Assembly: GCA_938041435.1 (NCBI GenBank)
Contig: CALISR010000003.1
Location: 1-64,000, forward strand
Length of the DNA: 64,000 nt
Direction of reading: 5' to 3'
DNA from: an uncultured Candidatus Saccharibacteria bacterium
GTDB taxonomy: Bacteria; Patescibacteriota; Saccharimonadia; Saccharimonadales; Saccharimonadaceae
In this document: piece after piece, positions 1-8,705 of the stretch
Position numbering within the stretch: position 1 is the first letter of the stretch
Layout of the letters: each line of letters opens with the position of its first letter
Translations under genes and position numbers: made by a program
The notes under the pieces: model-generated
Databases searched by the model: none
Told to the model about the DNA's origin: nothing
What the model saw: the letters and a program-made list of their open reading frames with translations, nothing else

Positions 1-90
1 AAACAGATTGCAATAATCTGTTTTCAGCCCAGCGCAAGAGGTCGACACCTGGGAGATATCGACCCTTATAGTGTTCCTGAGGAGGGGTAG
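1..90 (+). ncRNA. Structured repeat element, copy A (partial, cut by window start)
   Basis: Two hairpins are visible: AAACAGATT (1-9) pairs with AATCTGTTT (15-23), and GGTCGACACCT (40-50) pairs with AGATATCGACC (54-64) around a GGG loop with two mismatches. Between and after them lie CAGCCCAGCGCAAGAG (25-40) and GACCCTTATAGTGTTCC (61-77), which recur identically on the minus strand near 60730-60784. The copy ends about 110 bases before the glycosyltransferase start at 199, so it could be a 5' leader, a separate RNA or a REP-like repeat. No known RNA family is recognised. The 5' part lies outside the window. Confidence 0.6.
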
Positions 91-198
91 TGAGCGGGGG
101 TAATATTACAGAGATGTTACTTTAAATTTAATGCCACCCGTCTTGACACACGCGTGCCCATCTGGCGCTTTCGGTGCGAGGACTGTATACTAGGAAGT

Positions 199-1302
199 AT
201 GAGTTTTCATATTGCAATCGACGCCCGCGTTATCAATTCTGGCACGGGCACATACGTCGTGAAGCTGCTCGAGCAGCTGGAGCGGCTTGATACAACCAAC
301 CGCTATAGCATCCTCGTTCCTACTAAGGACCGCGACTACTGGCAGCCACACAACCCTAACTTCACCATCCGTACGGTTGATTTTGCTAACTATTCGCTAG
401 CAGAGCAACTTGGCTTCCGGCGCTACTTAGATGAGCTAGGGCCCGACCTAGTACATTTTTGTATGCCGCAGCAACCGGTCTTTTACAGAGGTAAGCACGT
501 CACAACAGTGCACGATATGACCCTTCTTAAGACGTACAATTCCGACAAAAATTGGCTGATGTTTCATCTTAAGCAGTTGGTAGGGCGCTGGGTGTTTCGG
601 CGGATTGCCCGCACCAGCGAGCATATCATTACCATCTCTCAGACGACTAAGCAAGAATACCAAGACTTTACCAATATCCCCGATAGCAAAATCTCGGTCA
701 TCTACGAGGCAGGCGAGGTGCACCCTGGGCAGCTCACGCCATATATCGACCTCCCCTTCAAGCGGTTCATTATCTACGTTGGGCAGCAGCCTGATTATAA
801 AAATTTGCGCCGCCTCGCGGCCGCACACCAGCAGCTGCTGAGTCGCTGGCCTGACCTTGGCCTGGTGTTTGTAGGGCGAATGAATGAAGACACCAAGCGC
901 AACCAAGCCTACTACCAGCAGCAAGGCTATCGCAATATTCACTTCACTGGGTTTATCCCCGACGGGCAGCGTGATTGGCTGCTTAACAAAGCCGAGGCAT
1001 ACGTCTTTCCATCACTGATGGAGGGGTTTGGCTTGCCACCACTCGAGACGATGGCGTATGGCACAACCCCTGTTATATCGAGCAATACCTCGTGTATGCC
1101 CGAAATTTTAGGCGATGCTGCCGAGTACTTCGACCCACTCGATGTTGATGCCATCGCTAGCGCAATCGACCGCGTCCTCAGCCAACCAGCGCGCCGTCGC
1201 GAGCTTATCGTCAAAGGCAAAGCCCAAGCTGCTCGCTACTCATGGGAACGCTGCGGCAAGGAAACGTTGGCGGTATATGAGCAAGCGTTACGGCAATCAT
1301 AA
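199..1302 (+). CDS. GT4-type glycosyltransferase (GT-B fold)
   Basis: A 367-residue glycosyltransferase of the GT4 (RfaB/WbaZ-like) group that probably transfers a sugar from a nucleotide donor onto a cell-surface glycan or lipid at the inner membrane face. The N-terminal domain begins with IAIDARVINSGTGTY. The C-terminal donor domain contains EGFGLPPLE, the E-x7-E motif of GT4 enzymes, followed by a typical ISSNTSCMPEILGDAA stretch. The ATG at 199 was preferred over the in-frame ATG at 154 because homology to the family starts there and TATACT (186-191) ends seven bases upstream, which suggests a leaderless mRNA. The gene stands alone. The acceptor and the sugar cannot be told from sequence. 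Confidence 0.85.
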   Translation: MSFHIAIDARVINSGTGTYVVKLLEQLERLDTTNRYSILVPTKDRDYWQPHNPNFTIRTVDFANYSLAEQLGFRRYLDELGPDLVHFCMPQQPVFYRGKHVTTVHDMTLLKTYNSDKNWLMFHLKQLVGRWVFRRIARTSEHIITISQTTKQEYQDFTNIPDSKISVIYEAGEVHPGQLTPYIDLPFKRFIIYVGQQPDYKNLRRLAAAHQQLLSRWPDLGLVFVGRMNEDTKRNQAYYQQQGYRNIHFTGFIPDGQRDWLLNKAEAYVFPSLMEGFGLPPLETMAYGTTPVISSNTSCMPEILGDAAEYFDPLDVDAIASAIDRVLSQPARRRELIVKGKAQAARYSWERCGKETLAVYEQALRQS

Positions 1303-1513
1303 TCAGTCTATTTATAGCCAATCTGAGTGATTGTGGTATCAGAGTCGTAAAGTCTCGTTCACCTTAGTGTGAGTCTATTCTCTCTTGCCTTATATAGGTG
1401 TAGTGTCATTTTATACTAATACTTTGCTTCTGCTCTGTATCGCATTCTATTAAAAATAGTGGAATGGCACAAGAATTAGCACGCCACTATAAAGTAGATA
1501 TTTAGTAGTATTG

Positions 1514-1543
1514 CAAAAATAACCGGCCATCACTGACCGGTTA
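1514..1543 (-). terminator. Rho-independent terminator of the jag gene
   Basis: AACCGG (1521-1526) pairs with CCGGTT (1537-1542); on the minus strand the stem is followed by ATTTTT. It lies about 25 bases after the jag stop codon. Confidence 0.8.
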
Positions 1544-1566
1544 TAAGATATATCATAGCGTAGCTT

Positions 1567-2031
1567 TTACTCAGCTTCTTCTAGCTGGATAATCACATGG
1601 CGCTCGCGGCCTTCGCCTTCGGAGATGGTCGTGATGCCAGCTGCGTCGGCAGCAACTTGGTGGACGATGCGCCGATCGGCTGGGTTGAGGTGAGCGGTGT
1701 AGGGCTCACCAGTTGCACGCACGCGCTCGATCCAACCCCGGGCTTTGTCGGCAATCTTTTCCTCGTGCTGCTTTTTGTAGTCGGCAATATCGACACTCAC
1801 CCGCACTACCGCGGCATTTTGCGCCCGCAGCGCCGACGAGACGATATATTGCAGTGCCCGTAGTGTCTCTGCCCCACGGCCAATCAAGATACTATTGATA
1901 TCCGACGACTCTACCCGAAGTGTCATTACCTCGCCATCGTCATCACCCGATACCGCAATATTTTCGCCAAAAAATGAGATGATGTTCTGGAGATATTCTC
2001 GGGCAAATGTTACTGATTGGTATCGATCCAT
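1567..2031 (-). CDS. jag: Jag/KhpB-like KH-R3H RNA-binding protein
   Basis: A 154-residue protein with a KH-type domain (about residues 1-85, containing ILIGRGAETLRALQYIVS) followed by an R3H domain (about 90-150, with NPADRRIVHQVAAD and the SEGEGRERHVII end). It lacks the N-terminal Jag_N domain that makes Firmicutes homologues about 200 residues long. Jag/KhpB proteins bind RNA and influence cell elongation and division in Gram-positives. It follows yidC directly (17-base gap), the usual order in the rpmH-rnpA-yidC-jag block, and a terminator closes the unit at 1514-1543. Confidence 0.9.
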   Translation of the reverse strand: MDRYQSVTFAREYLQNIISFFGENIAVSGDDDGEVMTLRVESSDINSILIGRGAETLRALQYIVSSALRAQNAAVVRVSVDIADYKKQHEEKIADKARGWIERVRATGEPYTAHLNPADRRIVHQVAADAAGITTISEGEGRERHVIIQLEEAE

Positions 2032-2048
2032 CGGGTTCTCCTCCTCTG

Positions 2049-2969
2049 TTATTCTTTGGCTTTGATGCGTGTGATGTTGGCTTCTGTAGCCGCTTTGGCG
2101 CGCTTTTTCGTCGTTTTTTTCTTGGCAGGCGTTATAATATCTACTTCATCAGCAATTGCTTCAAGCTCTTGCTTGTCTTTGCGGAGGAGATATGACTGCT
2201 GCGCTACCGCTACGAGATTAGATGCTGTGTAGTAGAGTGCCAACGCCCCTGGCAGGCCCATCATGATCATAAACATCATCACTGGCATAAACTTCGCCAT
2301 ATTACGCATCATCGCCGCGTTCATTTCAGAGGGGTCGGCCTCTTTGCCGGCGGCCGTCTCCTTCATGATATCGCGGAAACGCTTGGTACTCTTGCCAGTT
2401 GGCATAGTCTGCTTGGTCATCACGTATTGAGTGAGGGCTGAGATGATTGCGAGAGCGAGGAGCGGCCAGACAATACCATCCTTGCCAAGCGCTACCTTAG
2501 TGAGGTCGATAAAGCCGAGCATGGTGTGGTTGAACTGCTCAGGGTGGTTGATGATGGTCTTGATGGCATCGATATTCTTGAGTGGCTCGTAGATGTAGCG
2601 CGCCACTTGGTCGCGGTGGAGCGAGATGATCATGATTACCTGGTAGAGGCCGATAAAGATCGGAATCTGAATAAAGAGCAGTAGAATTGAGCGAAATGGC
2701 TTGATACCGTACTTTTTATACAGCTCCATTTGCTGCATCGCTTCTACTTGGCGGTTGCCATTAGCCGCTTTCTTGATCTTGGCCAGCTCAGGCTGCATCT
2801 TGCGCATCTGTTTGCTCTGGTGAAGCTGCCGCTTGAGTAGTGGGTAGAGCAAGAAGCGGATGATGACCGTGAAGAGAATCACCGCCACACCAAAGTCACC
2901 ACCAGGGATGATACTATAGATAAGTAAAAGTGCGTTAAAAATGGGCTGTAAAATTATTGTCTCAAACAT
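2049..2969 (-). CDS. yidC: YidC/Oxa1 membrane protein insertase
   Basis: A 306-residue insertase that integrates membrane proteins alone or with SecYEG. About five membrane segments are visible: residues 5-22, 24-45 (VILFTVIIRFLLYPL, with the conserved arginine of the hydrophilic groove), about 95-117, 155-175 and 225-250 (MMFMIMMGLPGALALYY). There is no large periplasmic domain, so it is the Gram-positive form. A basic tail rich in Lys/Arg follows, as in homologues that contact the ribosome. The ATG at 2969 was chosen because a CGGAGTC ribosome-binding site precedes it; an in-frame start at 3011 would add 14 residues unlike the family. It is co-oriented with jag, rnpA and rpmH. Confidence 0.9.
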   Translation of the reverse strand: MFETIILQPIFNALLLIYSIIPGGDFGVAVILFTVIIRFLLYPLLKRQLHQSKQMRKMQPELAKIKKAANGNRQVEAMQQMELYKKYGIKPFRSILLLFIQIPIFIGLYQVIMIISLHRDQVARYIYEPLKNIDAIKTIINHPEQFNHTMLGFIDLTKVALGKDGIVWPLLALAIISALTQYVMTKQTMPTGKSTKRFRDIMKETAAGKEADPSEMNAAMMRNMAKFMPVMMFMIMMGLPGALALYYTASNLVAVAQQSYLLRKDKQELEAIADEVDIITPAKKKTTKKRAKAATEANITRIKAKE

Positions 2970-3011
2970 ATTGACTCCGATTACTGCATTTATTGTATCA
3001 TAGGTGGCCAC

Positions 3012-3288
3012 GGAAGATGAATTGTGGCGAAATATTTTTGGAAATCAATCGTTGATATATGCGATAGACCACTACTAATGTTGTATATGAGAGTATTTAT
3101 GGCTCTAGGAAAGAACGCTCACTCAGCTTGCCTTTCATTGGTATAGAATGACAAGAAAAGAATTTTTTATAAATATTTTGAGTTCTAGCTTCCACTGTTT
3201 ATAAAGAACTATTTGGTATTGATTTGACTCAAAGTACTATGAAATAGGTTGCGCAAAGAAGACTGAGAGGATATAAGGATATAAGATT
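3012..3288. other. Intergenic gap between rnpA and yidC
   Basis: About 277 bases without a convincing gene, rich in A and T. It should hold the yidC promoter: a TACAAT-like -10 box lies on the minus strand some 25 bases before the yidC start. No clear hairpin terminator for rnpA was found. Confidence 0.5.
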
Positions 3289-3675
3289 TTATTCTGCCTT
3301 ATCTCTTTCATCACTTGGCGTTGCATCACCAGGGCAAATACCAGCTCGCACAAGAAGATTTGTCACCACCAGCGCAAGCTCATCATGCGACGTGGTAAGT
3401 ACTTCGCTTGAGGTAATGATCAGCGCAACGTCGTACACTCCTGTAAAGTGCGGTACGTGCTGGCGCAGAATCTCGTAGATACGGCGACGAATGCGGTTGC
3501 GCCCTACTGCAGATTTGTGCACTTTTTTGCTCACCACGACGGCAATTCGTGGCATACGCCGACGGCGATTGGCAACGTATTTGATGGTCAGCAAGCGCGA
3601 ACGCTCGGCACTCGCATGGCGATACAAATAGCGTAGCCCTCCATAGCCATGAAACCGATATCGTTGCTGTAACAT
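3289..3675 (-). CDS. rnpA: Ribonuclease P protein component
   Basis: A 128-residue basic protein that helps the RNase P RNA mature tRNA 5' ends. The family signature appears as SAVGRNRIRRRIYEILR (about residues 55-71), preceded by RIAVVVSKKVHK. TATAAT lies six bases before the ATG, so the mRNA is predicted to start at the start codon and there is no Shine-Dalgarno sequence. It sits between rpmH and yidC as in most bacteria, although a terminator separates it from rpmH and a 320-base gap separates it from yidC. No RNase P RNA gene was recognised in the window. Confidence 0.93.
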   Translation of the reverse strand: MLQQRYRFHGYGGLRYLYRHASAERSRLLTIKYVANRRRRMPRIAVVVSKKVHKSAVGRNRIRRRIYEILRQHVPHFTGVYDVALIITSSEVLTTSHDELALVVTNLLVRAGICPGDATPSDERDKAE

Positions 3676-3711
3676 AGCTGTATTATAGCAAATCTACTCA
3701 CAGACAGAGAT

Positions 3712-3741
3712 AAAATAACCCACCAAGCAGTGGGTTATTTT
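3712..3741 (-). terminator. Terminator between rpmH and rnpA (symmetrical)
   Basis: AAAATAACCCAC (3712-3723) pairs with GTGGGTTATTTT (3730-3741). The stem is flanked by A and T runs on both sides, so it can work in either direction; it lies 21 bases after the rpmH stop. Confidence 0.85.
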
Positions 3742-3762
3742 CGTCGTTTTGCTATCATCACA

Positions 3763-3903
3763 CTACGAGAGTGCGAGGCGAGCGCGGCCCTTGGCGCGGC
3801 GGCGCTTGAGCACATTGCGGCCTGCCTTGGTAGCAATCCGTGCCCGAAACCCGTGCGTCCGAGCGCGATGACGAGAGTGTGGTTGGTAAGTTCGTTTTGG
3901 CAT
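3763..3903 (-). CDS. rpmH: 50S ribosomal protein L34
   Basis: A 46-residue, very basic protein reading MPKRTYQPHSRHRARTHGFR at the N-terminus and ending in RRRAKGRARLALS. These are the hallmark L34 motifs (KRTYQP, RTHGFRARIATKAGR, RRAKGR). L34 is part of the large ribosomal subunit. It is the first gene of the leftward origin block, and a TATAAT box sits nine bases before the ATG, so the leader is very short. The start and stop (TAG at 3765-3763) were read directly from the sequence; overlapping frames here are not real genes. Confidence 0.95.
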   Translation of the reverse strand: MPKRTYQPHSRHRARTHGFRARIATKAGRNVLKRRRAKGRARLALS

Positions 3904-4005
3904 ATCATTGCTATTATACGCGATTGCCCGAGATCTTTCAACTTTTCGCCCTTTTAGTGAATTTTTACTCCCAAGTAGCCTCCGTCATAAGCATAGCCAA
4001 ATTGT

Positions 4006-4191
4006 TTATCCACATTTGTTCGCGAGTTATCCACACTTTAACAGGGGTAGTGTGTTTTTGTGGAAAAACTTCACCCCTGTTGCTCTTCTTGCACTCGTCC
4101 CTTTGTTGTATTTCTCACGGTTGTGGAAAAGTCGGTTTTTTCTTATACTAAAAGGAGTCATTGTATAACAAACAAGGAGCAGCAAAAGCTA
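4006..4191 (+). promoter_or_regulatory. oriC left part: DnaA boxes and dnaA promoter
   Basis: TTATCCACA occurs at 4006-4014 and 4027-4035, and TTGTGGAAA-type boxes in the other orientation near 4058-4066 and 4121-4129. A -10 hexamer TATACT at about 4144-4149 and a second TATAAC near 4164 could drive dnaA. Together with the boxes after dnaA this marks the chromosomal replication origin and a likely autoregulated dnaA promoter. Confidence 0.8.
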
Positions 4192-5574
4192 GTGTACCAC
4201 AGCCTGTGGAAGAGTGTTTTGGGTGAGATTGAAGTGTCGATACCGAGTGGCATTTTTTCGACGTGGTTTGCCAATACCGAGATGCTCAGTAATAAAGATG
4301 GAGTGATTACCATTGGCGTGGCGAATATTTTTGCGATTCGCCAGTTTGAAGTGCGCTATGATAGCATTGTCAAAGAAGCGCTGCAGCATAGTGGTATTGA
4401 GGTGTCGCGTATCGCTTATGTGGTAAACAAACACGGCAAAAAACGCACCGTCATTAGCCGCGAAACCACTGGCCAGCCAGCCGACCGCGTTGAAGAGCGG
4501 GCAGCGGCGCTCATCAGCAAGCCAACTACCCCATCACATTCTAGTTCTCCAACACCAGCGACCAGCCTCAATGCGCGCTATACCTTCCAGAATTTCATTG
4601 TCGGCTCGAGCAACGACCTCGCCTACACTGCCTGCCAAGCGGTCGCAAACAGCCCTGGCACGAAGTATAATCCCCTCTTTATCTACGGTGGCGTTGGCCT
4701 TGGTAAAACACACCTTATCCAAGCAGTAGGCAATGAGATCCTCGCGCGCGACCCACGCAAAAAGGTCGCCTACCTGAGCTCGGAAACGTTTGTCAAAGAG
4801 TTTATCGAGTCGATCCGCTTCAAAAAGGCTGGTTTTTCTGACCGGTACCGCAATGTCGACGTACTGATCGTCGACGACATGCAGTTCATTGCTGGGCGCG
4901 AGAAGACCCAAGAGGAGTTCTTTCACACCTTCAATGCCCTCCATCAGGCTAATAAGCAAATTATCATCGGTAGCGACAAGCCACCACACAGCATCCCTAC
5001 CCTGACGGAGCGCTTGCGCAGTCGCTTTGAATGGGGGATGGCGATCGATATCCAGATGCCCGACTTTGAGACGCGGTGCGCGATCGTCGAGACCAAAGCG
5101 AGCTTCGCTGGCGTGACACTTGAGCGCGACACCGTGGAATACCTGGCTAAGAACGTCAAGACAAATATCCGCGAGCTCGAGGGTGCGCTTAATCAACTTC
5201 TTGCTTATGCTGAGATGCGCGGCGTCGCTCCTGACGTAATGACAGCGGAGGGTTTGCTTGGTAACGTCCGGCGTAGTCGCCCCCAACACCTTACTGCCAA
5301 GCAGATTATCGACAAAACTGCCCGCCATTTCCAGATCGATAGCAAAGAAATCTGTGGTGCTAAGCGAGCTAAGCATATCGTCGTGCCGCGACAAATTGCC
5401 ATGTACTTACTGCGCAGCGAGCTCCACATGAGCTTCCCACAAATTGCCAATGAGCTAGGCCGCAAAGACCACACTACCGCCATCCACTCAGTCGAAAAAA
5501 TCGAAAAATCCATCAAGCTTGACTACCTCATCCGTGAGCAGGTCGCTGACATCCGGGACAAACTCTATGCCTAA
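4192..5574 (+). CDS. dnaA: Chromosomal replication initiator DnaA
   Basis: Replication initiator that binds DnaA boxes and melts oriC. Domain I begins at HSLWKSVLGEIE, a linker of about 50 residues follows, then the AAA+ domain with Walker A GGVGLGKTH and Walker B VLIVDDMQF, and finally the helix-turn-helix domain IV with the DHTTAIHSVEKI signature. The start is uncertain. The in-frame ATG at 4060 would translate the DnaA-box region and add 44 unlike residues, so the GTG at 4192, preceded by AAGGAG 12 bases upstream, is preferred and gives 460 residues. DnaA boxes flank the gene on both sides. Confidence 0.93.
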   Translation: MYHSLWKSVLGEIEVSIPSGIFSTWFANTEMLSNKDGVITIGVANIFAIRQFEVRYDSIVKEALQHSGIEVSRIAYVVNKHGKKRTVISRETTGQPADRVEERAAALISKPTTPSHSSSPTPATSLNARYTFQNFIVGSSNDLAYTACQAVANSPGTKYNPLFIYGGVGLGKTHLIQAVGNEILARDPRKKVAYLSSETFVKEFIESIRFKKAGFSDRYRNVDVLIVDDMQFIAGREKTQEEFFHTFNALHQANKQIIIGSDKPPHSIPTLTERLRSRFEWGMAIDIQMPDFETRCAIVETKASFAGVTLERDTVEYLAKNVKTNIRELEGALNQLLAYAEMRGVAPDVMTAEGLLGNVRRSRPQHLTAKQIIDKTARHFQIDSKEICGAKRAKHIVVPRQIAMYLLRSELHMSFPQIANELGRKDHTTAIHSVEKIEKSIKLDYLIREQVADIRDKLYA

Positions 5575-5856
5575 GCCGTGTGTTTTTTTCGCGACATCTG
5601 TGGAAAAGCCGTGCACAGCTGGTCGTATAACCCATGGACAGTCCGTGAGTAGTCATCCACAGCACCAAAAGCACACCATACGAAAGCCTTACTGGCTGGT
5701 GGATAACCACCACTTCTCCCCGGCTTATCCACGTCAGCAATCGCAGCGTTTTACACAAGTAGTGAGCAAATCGTACCTCTGTTATTCATCATGGTTTCCA
5801 CAGTTTCCACAGCACCTATTACTATATCAACCAGATAAAAAGAAAGGATTGTAGAT
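5575..5856 (+). other. oriC right part: DnaA-box cluster between dnaA and dnaN
   Basis: This 282-base gap holds at least six DnaA-box-like sites: TCTGTGGAAAA (5597-5607), TCATCCACA (5653-5661), GGTGGATAAC (5698-5707), TTATCCACG (5725-5733), and two adjoining TTTCCACAG sites (5795-5803 and 5804-5812). An AT-rich stretch (about 5813-5850) next to the boxes could be the unwinding element. AGAAAGGA before the dnaN ATG is its ribosome-binding site. Confidence 0.85.
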
Positions 5857-6957
5857 ATGAAACTGTCTGTCACACAAGAAAATCTTGCACGAGCGCTCGG
5901 GGTTGTTGGGCGAGTTGCGAGCAACCGAGCTGGCCTGCCGATCTTAAATAATATATTATTCCGCACCGAAGGTAATCGCCTCCTTCTCGCTGCGACGAAC
6001 CTAGAGATTGCCGCTACCTATTATATTGGCGCAAAAGTAGAGACGCCGGGGGTAATTACCCTGCCAGCCAAGCTTGTGAGCGAATTTGTGGCGAATTTGC
6101 CGAAGGGGCCAATCGAGCTTGAGACCGATGGCACGCGTATGACACTGACGTCTGGCGGGTATACTTCGACGATTAACGGCGTAGTAGCAGATGACTTTCC
6201 GGAGCTACCGACGATTGATGAAGAACAATCAGTACGCTATAGTATCGCTGCTGCAGACTTTAAGCAGGCGGCAGCGCAAACCTTGGTGACGTGTAGTAAT
6301 GATACGACTCGGCCTGTCCTGACTGGTGTGTATTGGCATACAGTGGATGGTGCGCTGTATATGGCAGCGACGGATGGCTATCGCCTGGCTGAGCGGCGTT
6401 TGATGGCAAGCCAGAGTGAGATTGCGGCTATTGTACCAGCGAGTAGCTTGCAGGAAGCGCTACGCTCACTCAGTGACGGCACGGAAGAAGTGGAGGTGCT
6501 CTTTGATGAGACGCAGGTGCGCTTTCGGTTAGAGGAAGTGGAGATTACGAGCCGCTTAATTGATGGCACCTACCCAAATTATCGGCAGCTCATCCCTGCT
6601 CAGTCTGAGACAAATGTCACGCTGGCAGCAGGCGATTTCTCGCGCGTAGTTAAGGTGGCAGGGCTCTTTGCGCGTGAGTCTGGTGGCAGTGTCACGCTCA
6701 CCGCCGACCATGATGCGCAGAAATTGAGGATCCACTCTGTTGCATCCGAGCTGGGCGAAAATACCTCCGAGGCGGAAGCTGAGGTCTCGAGCGATGGGCA
6801 GATTACGCTCAATTCGCGGTACATTAGTGATGCACTAGGTGTTCTCGATGGCGAGACGATCACCTTCCGCTTTAGTGGTAAGCTCTCGCCCTGCGTCTTG
6901 ACAGTCGCTCAGCCCGAGCCAAACTACATTCATATTATTATGCCACTGAAGAGCTAG
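5857..6957 (+). CDS. dnaN: DNA polymerase III sliding clamp (beta)
   Basis: A 366-residue beta clamp that encircles DNA and tethers the replicative polymerase. It begins MKLSVTQENLARALGVVGRVAS and ends with the typical NYIHIIMPLKS, and contains the three repeated clamp folds expected for this length. The middle region has VLTGVYWHTVDGALYMAATD, the conserved second-domain signature. A good Shine-Dalgarno sequence, AAAGGA, precedes the ATG. The recF start lies two bases after the stop, so the two genes are almost certainly co-transcribed. Confidence 0.96.
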   Translation: MKLSVTQENLARALGVVGRVASNRAGLPILNNILFRTEGNRLLLAATNLEIAATYYIGAKVETPGVITLPAKLVSEFVANLPKGPIELETDGTRMTLTSGGYTSTINGVVADDFPELPTIDEEQSVRYSIAAADFKQAAAQTLVTCSNDTTRPVLTGVYWHTVDGALYMAATDGYRLAERRLMASQSEIAAIVPASSLQEALRSLSDGTEEVEVLFDETQVRFRLEEVEITSRLIDGTYPNYRQLIPAQSETNVTLAAGDFSRVVKVAGLFARESGGSVTLTADHDAQKLRIHSVASELGENTSEAEAEVSSDGQITLNSRYISDALGVLDGETITFRFSGKLSPCVLTVAQPEPNYIHIIMPLKS

Positions 6958-6959
6958 CG

Positions 6960-7958
6960 ATGAAGATAACACGGCTAGCAGTGCAGCATGTGCGAATCCA
7001 TACGCTCAAGACGCTTGACCTTGAGCCGGGCACGACGCTGATTTCTGGCCCAAATGGCTCTGGCAAGACATCGCTTATTGAGGCGATTTATATTGCGCTA
7101 CGTGGCACTTCCTTTCGTGGCAGCGATGAAGCAGTCTGCCAACATGAACAAAAAAGTTATACAATTGATCTCGTGACGGATGAGCAACACTATCGCGTCC
7201 AGTACGATCGTCGACATGAGACGAAGCGCAAGCGTTTTATCGTTGATGGCACGACCTATGGTCGCCTTCCCTATGGCAAAAAATATCCGATCGTCCTCTT
7301 CGAGCCAGATACGCTGCGAATTATCACTGGCTCGCCGCAGCGCCGGCGTGATTTTCTCGATACGCTCATCCAGCAATATGACGCACACTATAGCCATGAG
7401 CTGAGCCGCTACCACCGAGCGCTGCAGCAGCGAAATAAATTACTCAAAGACCCTACCCTGAGCGATGCGGCACTTTTCTCGTGGAATCTTATCTTGAGTC
7501 AGTATGGTGCGTCGATTATTACGAAGCGTCAGCGGGTGCTGCGTTATCTTAATGCGAAAAGCAGTGCTATGTACCAAAGTATTGCGGGCGTAGCGGATAG
7601 TGTTGCGCTGCACTACTCAGAGGATCGCAGCGTGACCGCGCAGCAGCTTCTTGCCGAGTATGAGCAAAAAACAGCGTACGATACAGTGGTTGGCGCGACG
7701 AGCGTTGGCCCGCACCGACATGATATAACGGTACTGTTTCGAGGTAATCCAGCTGCCAAGACTGCATCGCGCGGCGAAATCCGCACCATTGTGCTCGCTC
7801 TCAAATTTCTCGAAGCAGCCTACATCCAGCAGCAAACAGACCAAACACCACTTATTCTACTCGACGATGTCTTTGGCGAGCTCGACCAACAACGCCAGCA
7901 GCGCCTCCTTAGCGAGTTCGTCGATAACCAGATTGTGATGACGAGTGCGGTGGGATGA
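6960..7958 (+). CDS. recF: DNA replication and repair protein RecF
   Basis: A 332-residue SMC-like ATPase that helps load RecA at gapped DNA. Walker A is GPNGSGKTS near residue 30, and the C-terminal Walker B is LILLDDVFGELD. It is somewhat shorter than the usual 360 residues. It starts immediately after dnaN, as in many bacteria, but gyrB, which often comes next, is absent: the following gene is convergent and belongs to the T4SS operon, with only three bases between the stop codons. Confidence 0.93.
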   Translation: MKITRLAVQHVRIHTLKTLDLEPGTTLISGPNGSGKTSLIEAIYIALRGTSFRGSDEAVCQHEQKSYTIDLVTDEQHYRVQYDRRHETKRKRFIVDGTTYGRLPYGKKYPIVLFEPDTLRIITGSPQRRRDFLDTLIQQYDAHYSHELSRYHRALQQRNKLLKDPTLSDAALFSWNLILSQYGASIITKRQRVLRYLNAKSSAMYQSIAGVADSVALHYSEDRSVTAQQLLAEYEQKTAYDTVVGATSVGPHRHDITVLFRGNPAAKTASRGEIRTIVLALKFLEAAYIQQQTDQTPLILLDDVFGELDQQRQQRLLSEFVDNQIVMTSAVG

Positions 7959-7961
7959 GTG

Positions 7962-8705
7962 TTATACGTCGGCACTGCCGCCACGCTGTCGTGGCCGATC
8001 AATGGTGTAGTTTGGCATTAGTGGCTGCTGGGTTGTAATATCAATCATATTGGCAGCGTCAAGAACTGACTGCGGCACATTATTGCACTCATATTTGCTA
8101 ATGGATATTTTGAGTGAACATGCGATGTGCCATTTTTCATCTTGTTTTTGTAAGACAACCTTCAGCGTGTCGCGATTGAGATCGGTACCACTCCCCTTGA
8201 AGGCGAGTGCAGCAACCGCCCAAGTCCCCTTCTCTAAAACAGCGTGGCTTTTGATAGTGTATAACGAGCTAATCGTGCTATTGCTCTGGGTGATTGCTTG
8301 GTTGATGGCAGACTGCTCTTTGTTTGTCAGTTGTTTGAGGTACGCTTGCGTATAATCATAAGGCAAGGAGATAGACTTCTTTTCGCTATCTAATACAATA
8401 CCTTGGCGCCGCGTTGATACGGTGTTGTTGTCGCTTTTTGCAATGAGATAGTACGATCCCTTGGGGAGGAAATAATCTTTGCCAGACTCGATTGACTGCT
8501 GCGCAACGGTGCGGGTCGGTGCGATTGTTTTTTCGTCTTTGCTGTCAGTCCCCTTGTAGAGTGTGACAGATGTATATTTTGACGTGTCATAGGAAATAGC
8601 TAAGTGCTGGTGAGCATTGAGGATTGCGAGAATGATTAAAAGGATAATAAAACCACCACAGATAGCCGCAAGTGTAATAAGTTGTTTTCTTGAGAGTTCC
8701 ATCAT
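7962..8705 (-). CDS. Membrane-anchored exported protein, unknown function
   Basis: A 247-residue protein with one N-terminal membrane anchor (about residues 8-30, CGGFIILLIILAILNA) and a 215-residue outside domain that looks beta-rich at first (VTLYKG, YYLIAKSDN) and then helical. No family was recognised. Its start overlaps the stop of the upstream gene (TAATG), with GGAG just ahead, so translation is probably coupled. It is the last gene of the leftward T4SS operon. The lipoprotein-like position and the pairing with the PEGA-like protein suggest an accessory surface component. The function is inferred from location only. Confidence 0.75.
   Translation of the reverse strand: MMELSRKQLITLAAICGGFIILLIILAILNAHQHLAISYDTSKYTSVTLYKGTDSKDEKTIAPTRTVAQQSIESGKDYFLPKGSYYLIAKSDNNTVSTRRQGIVLDSEKKSISLPYDYTQAYLKQLTNKEQSAINQAITQSNSTISSLYTIKSHAVLEKGTWAVAALAFKGSGTDLNRDTLKVVLQKQDEKWHIACSLKISISKYECNNVPQSVLDAANMIDITTQQPLMPNYTIDRPRQRGGSADV

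Noticed and set aside
4060..4191. In-frame ATG-started N-terminal extension of dnaA
   Set aside because: It would translate DnaA boxes and promoter, and the residues do not resemble DnaA domain I.
4534..5394. A 286-codon minus-strand frame inside dnaA
   Set aside because: It lies wholly antisense to a certain gene and shows no family features; it is a shadow frame.
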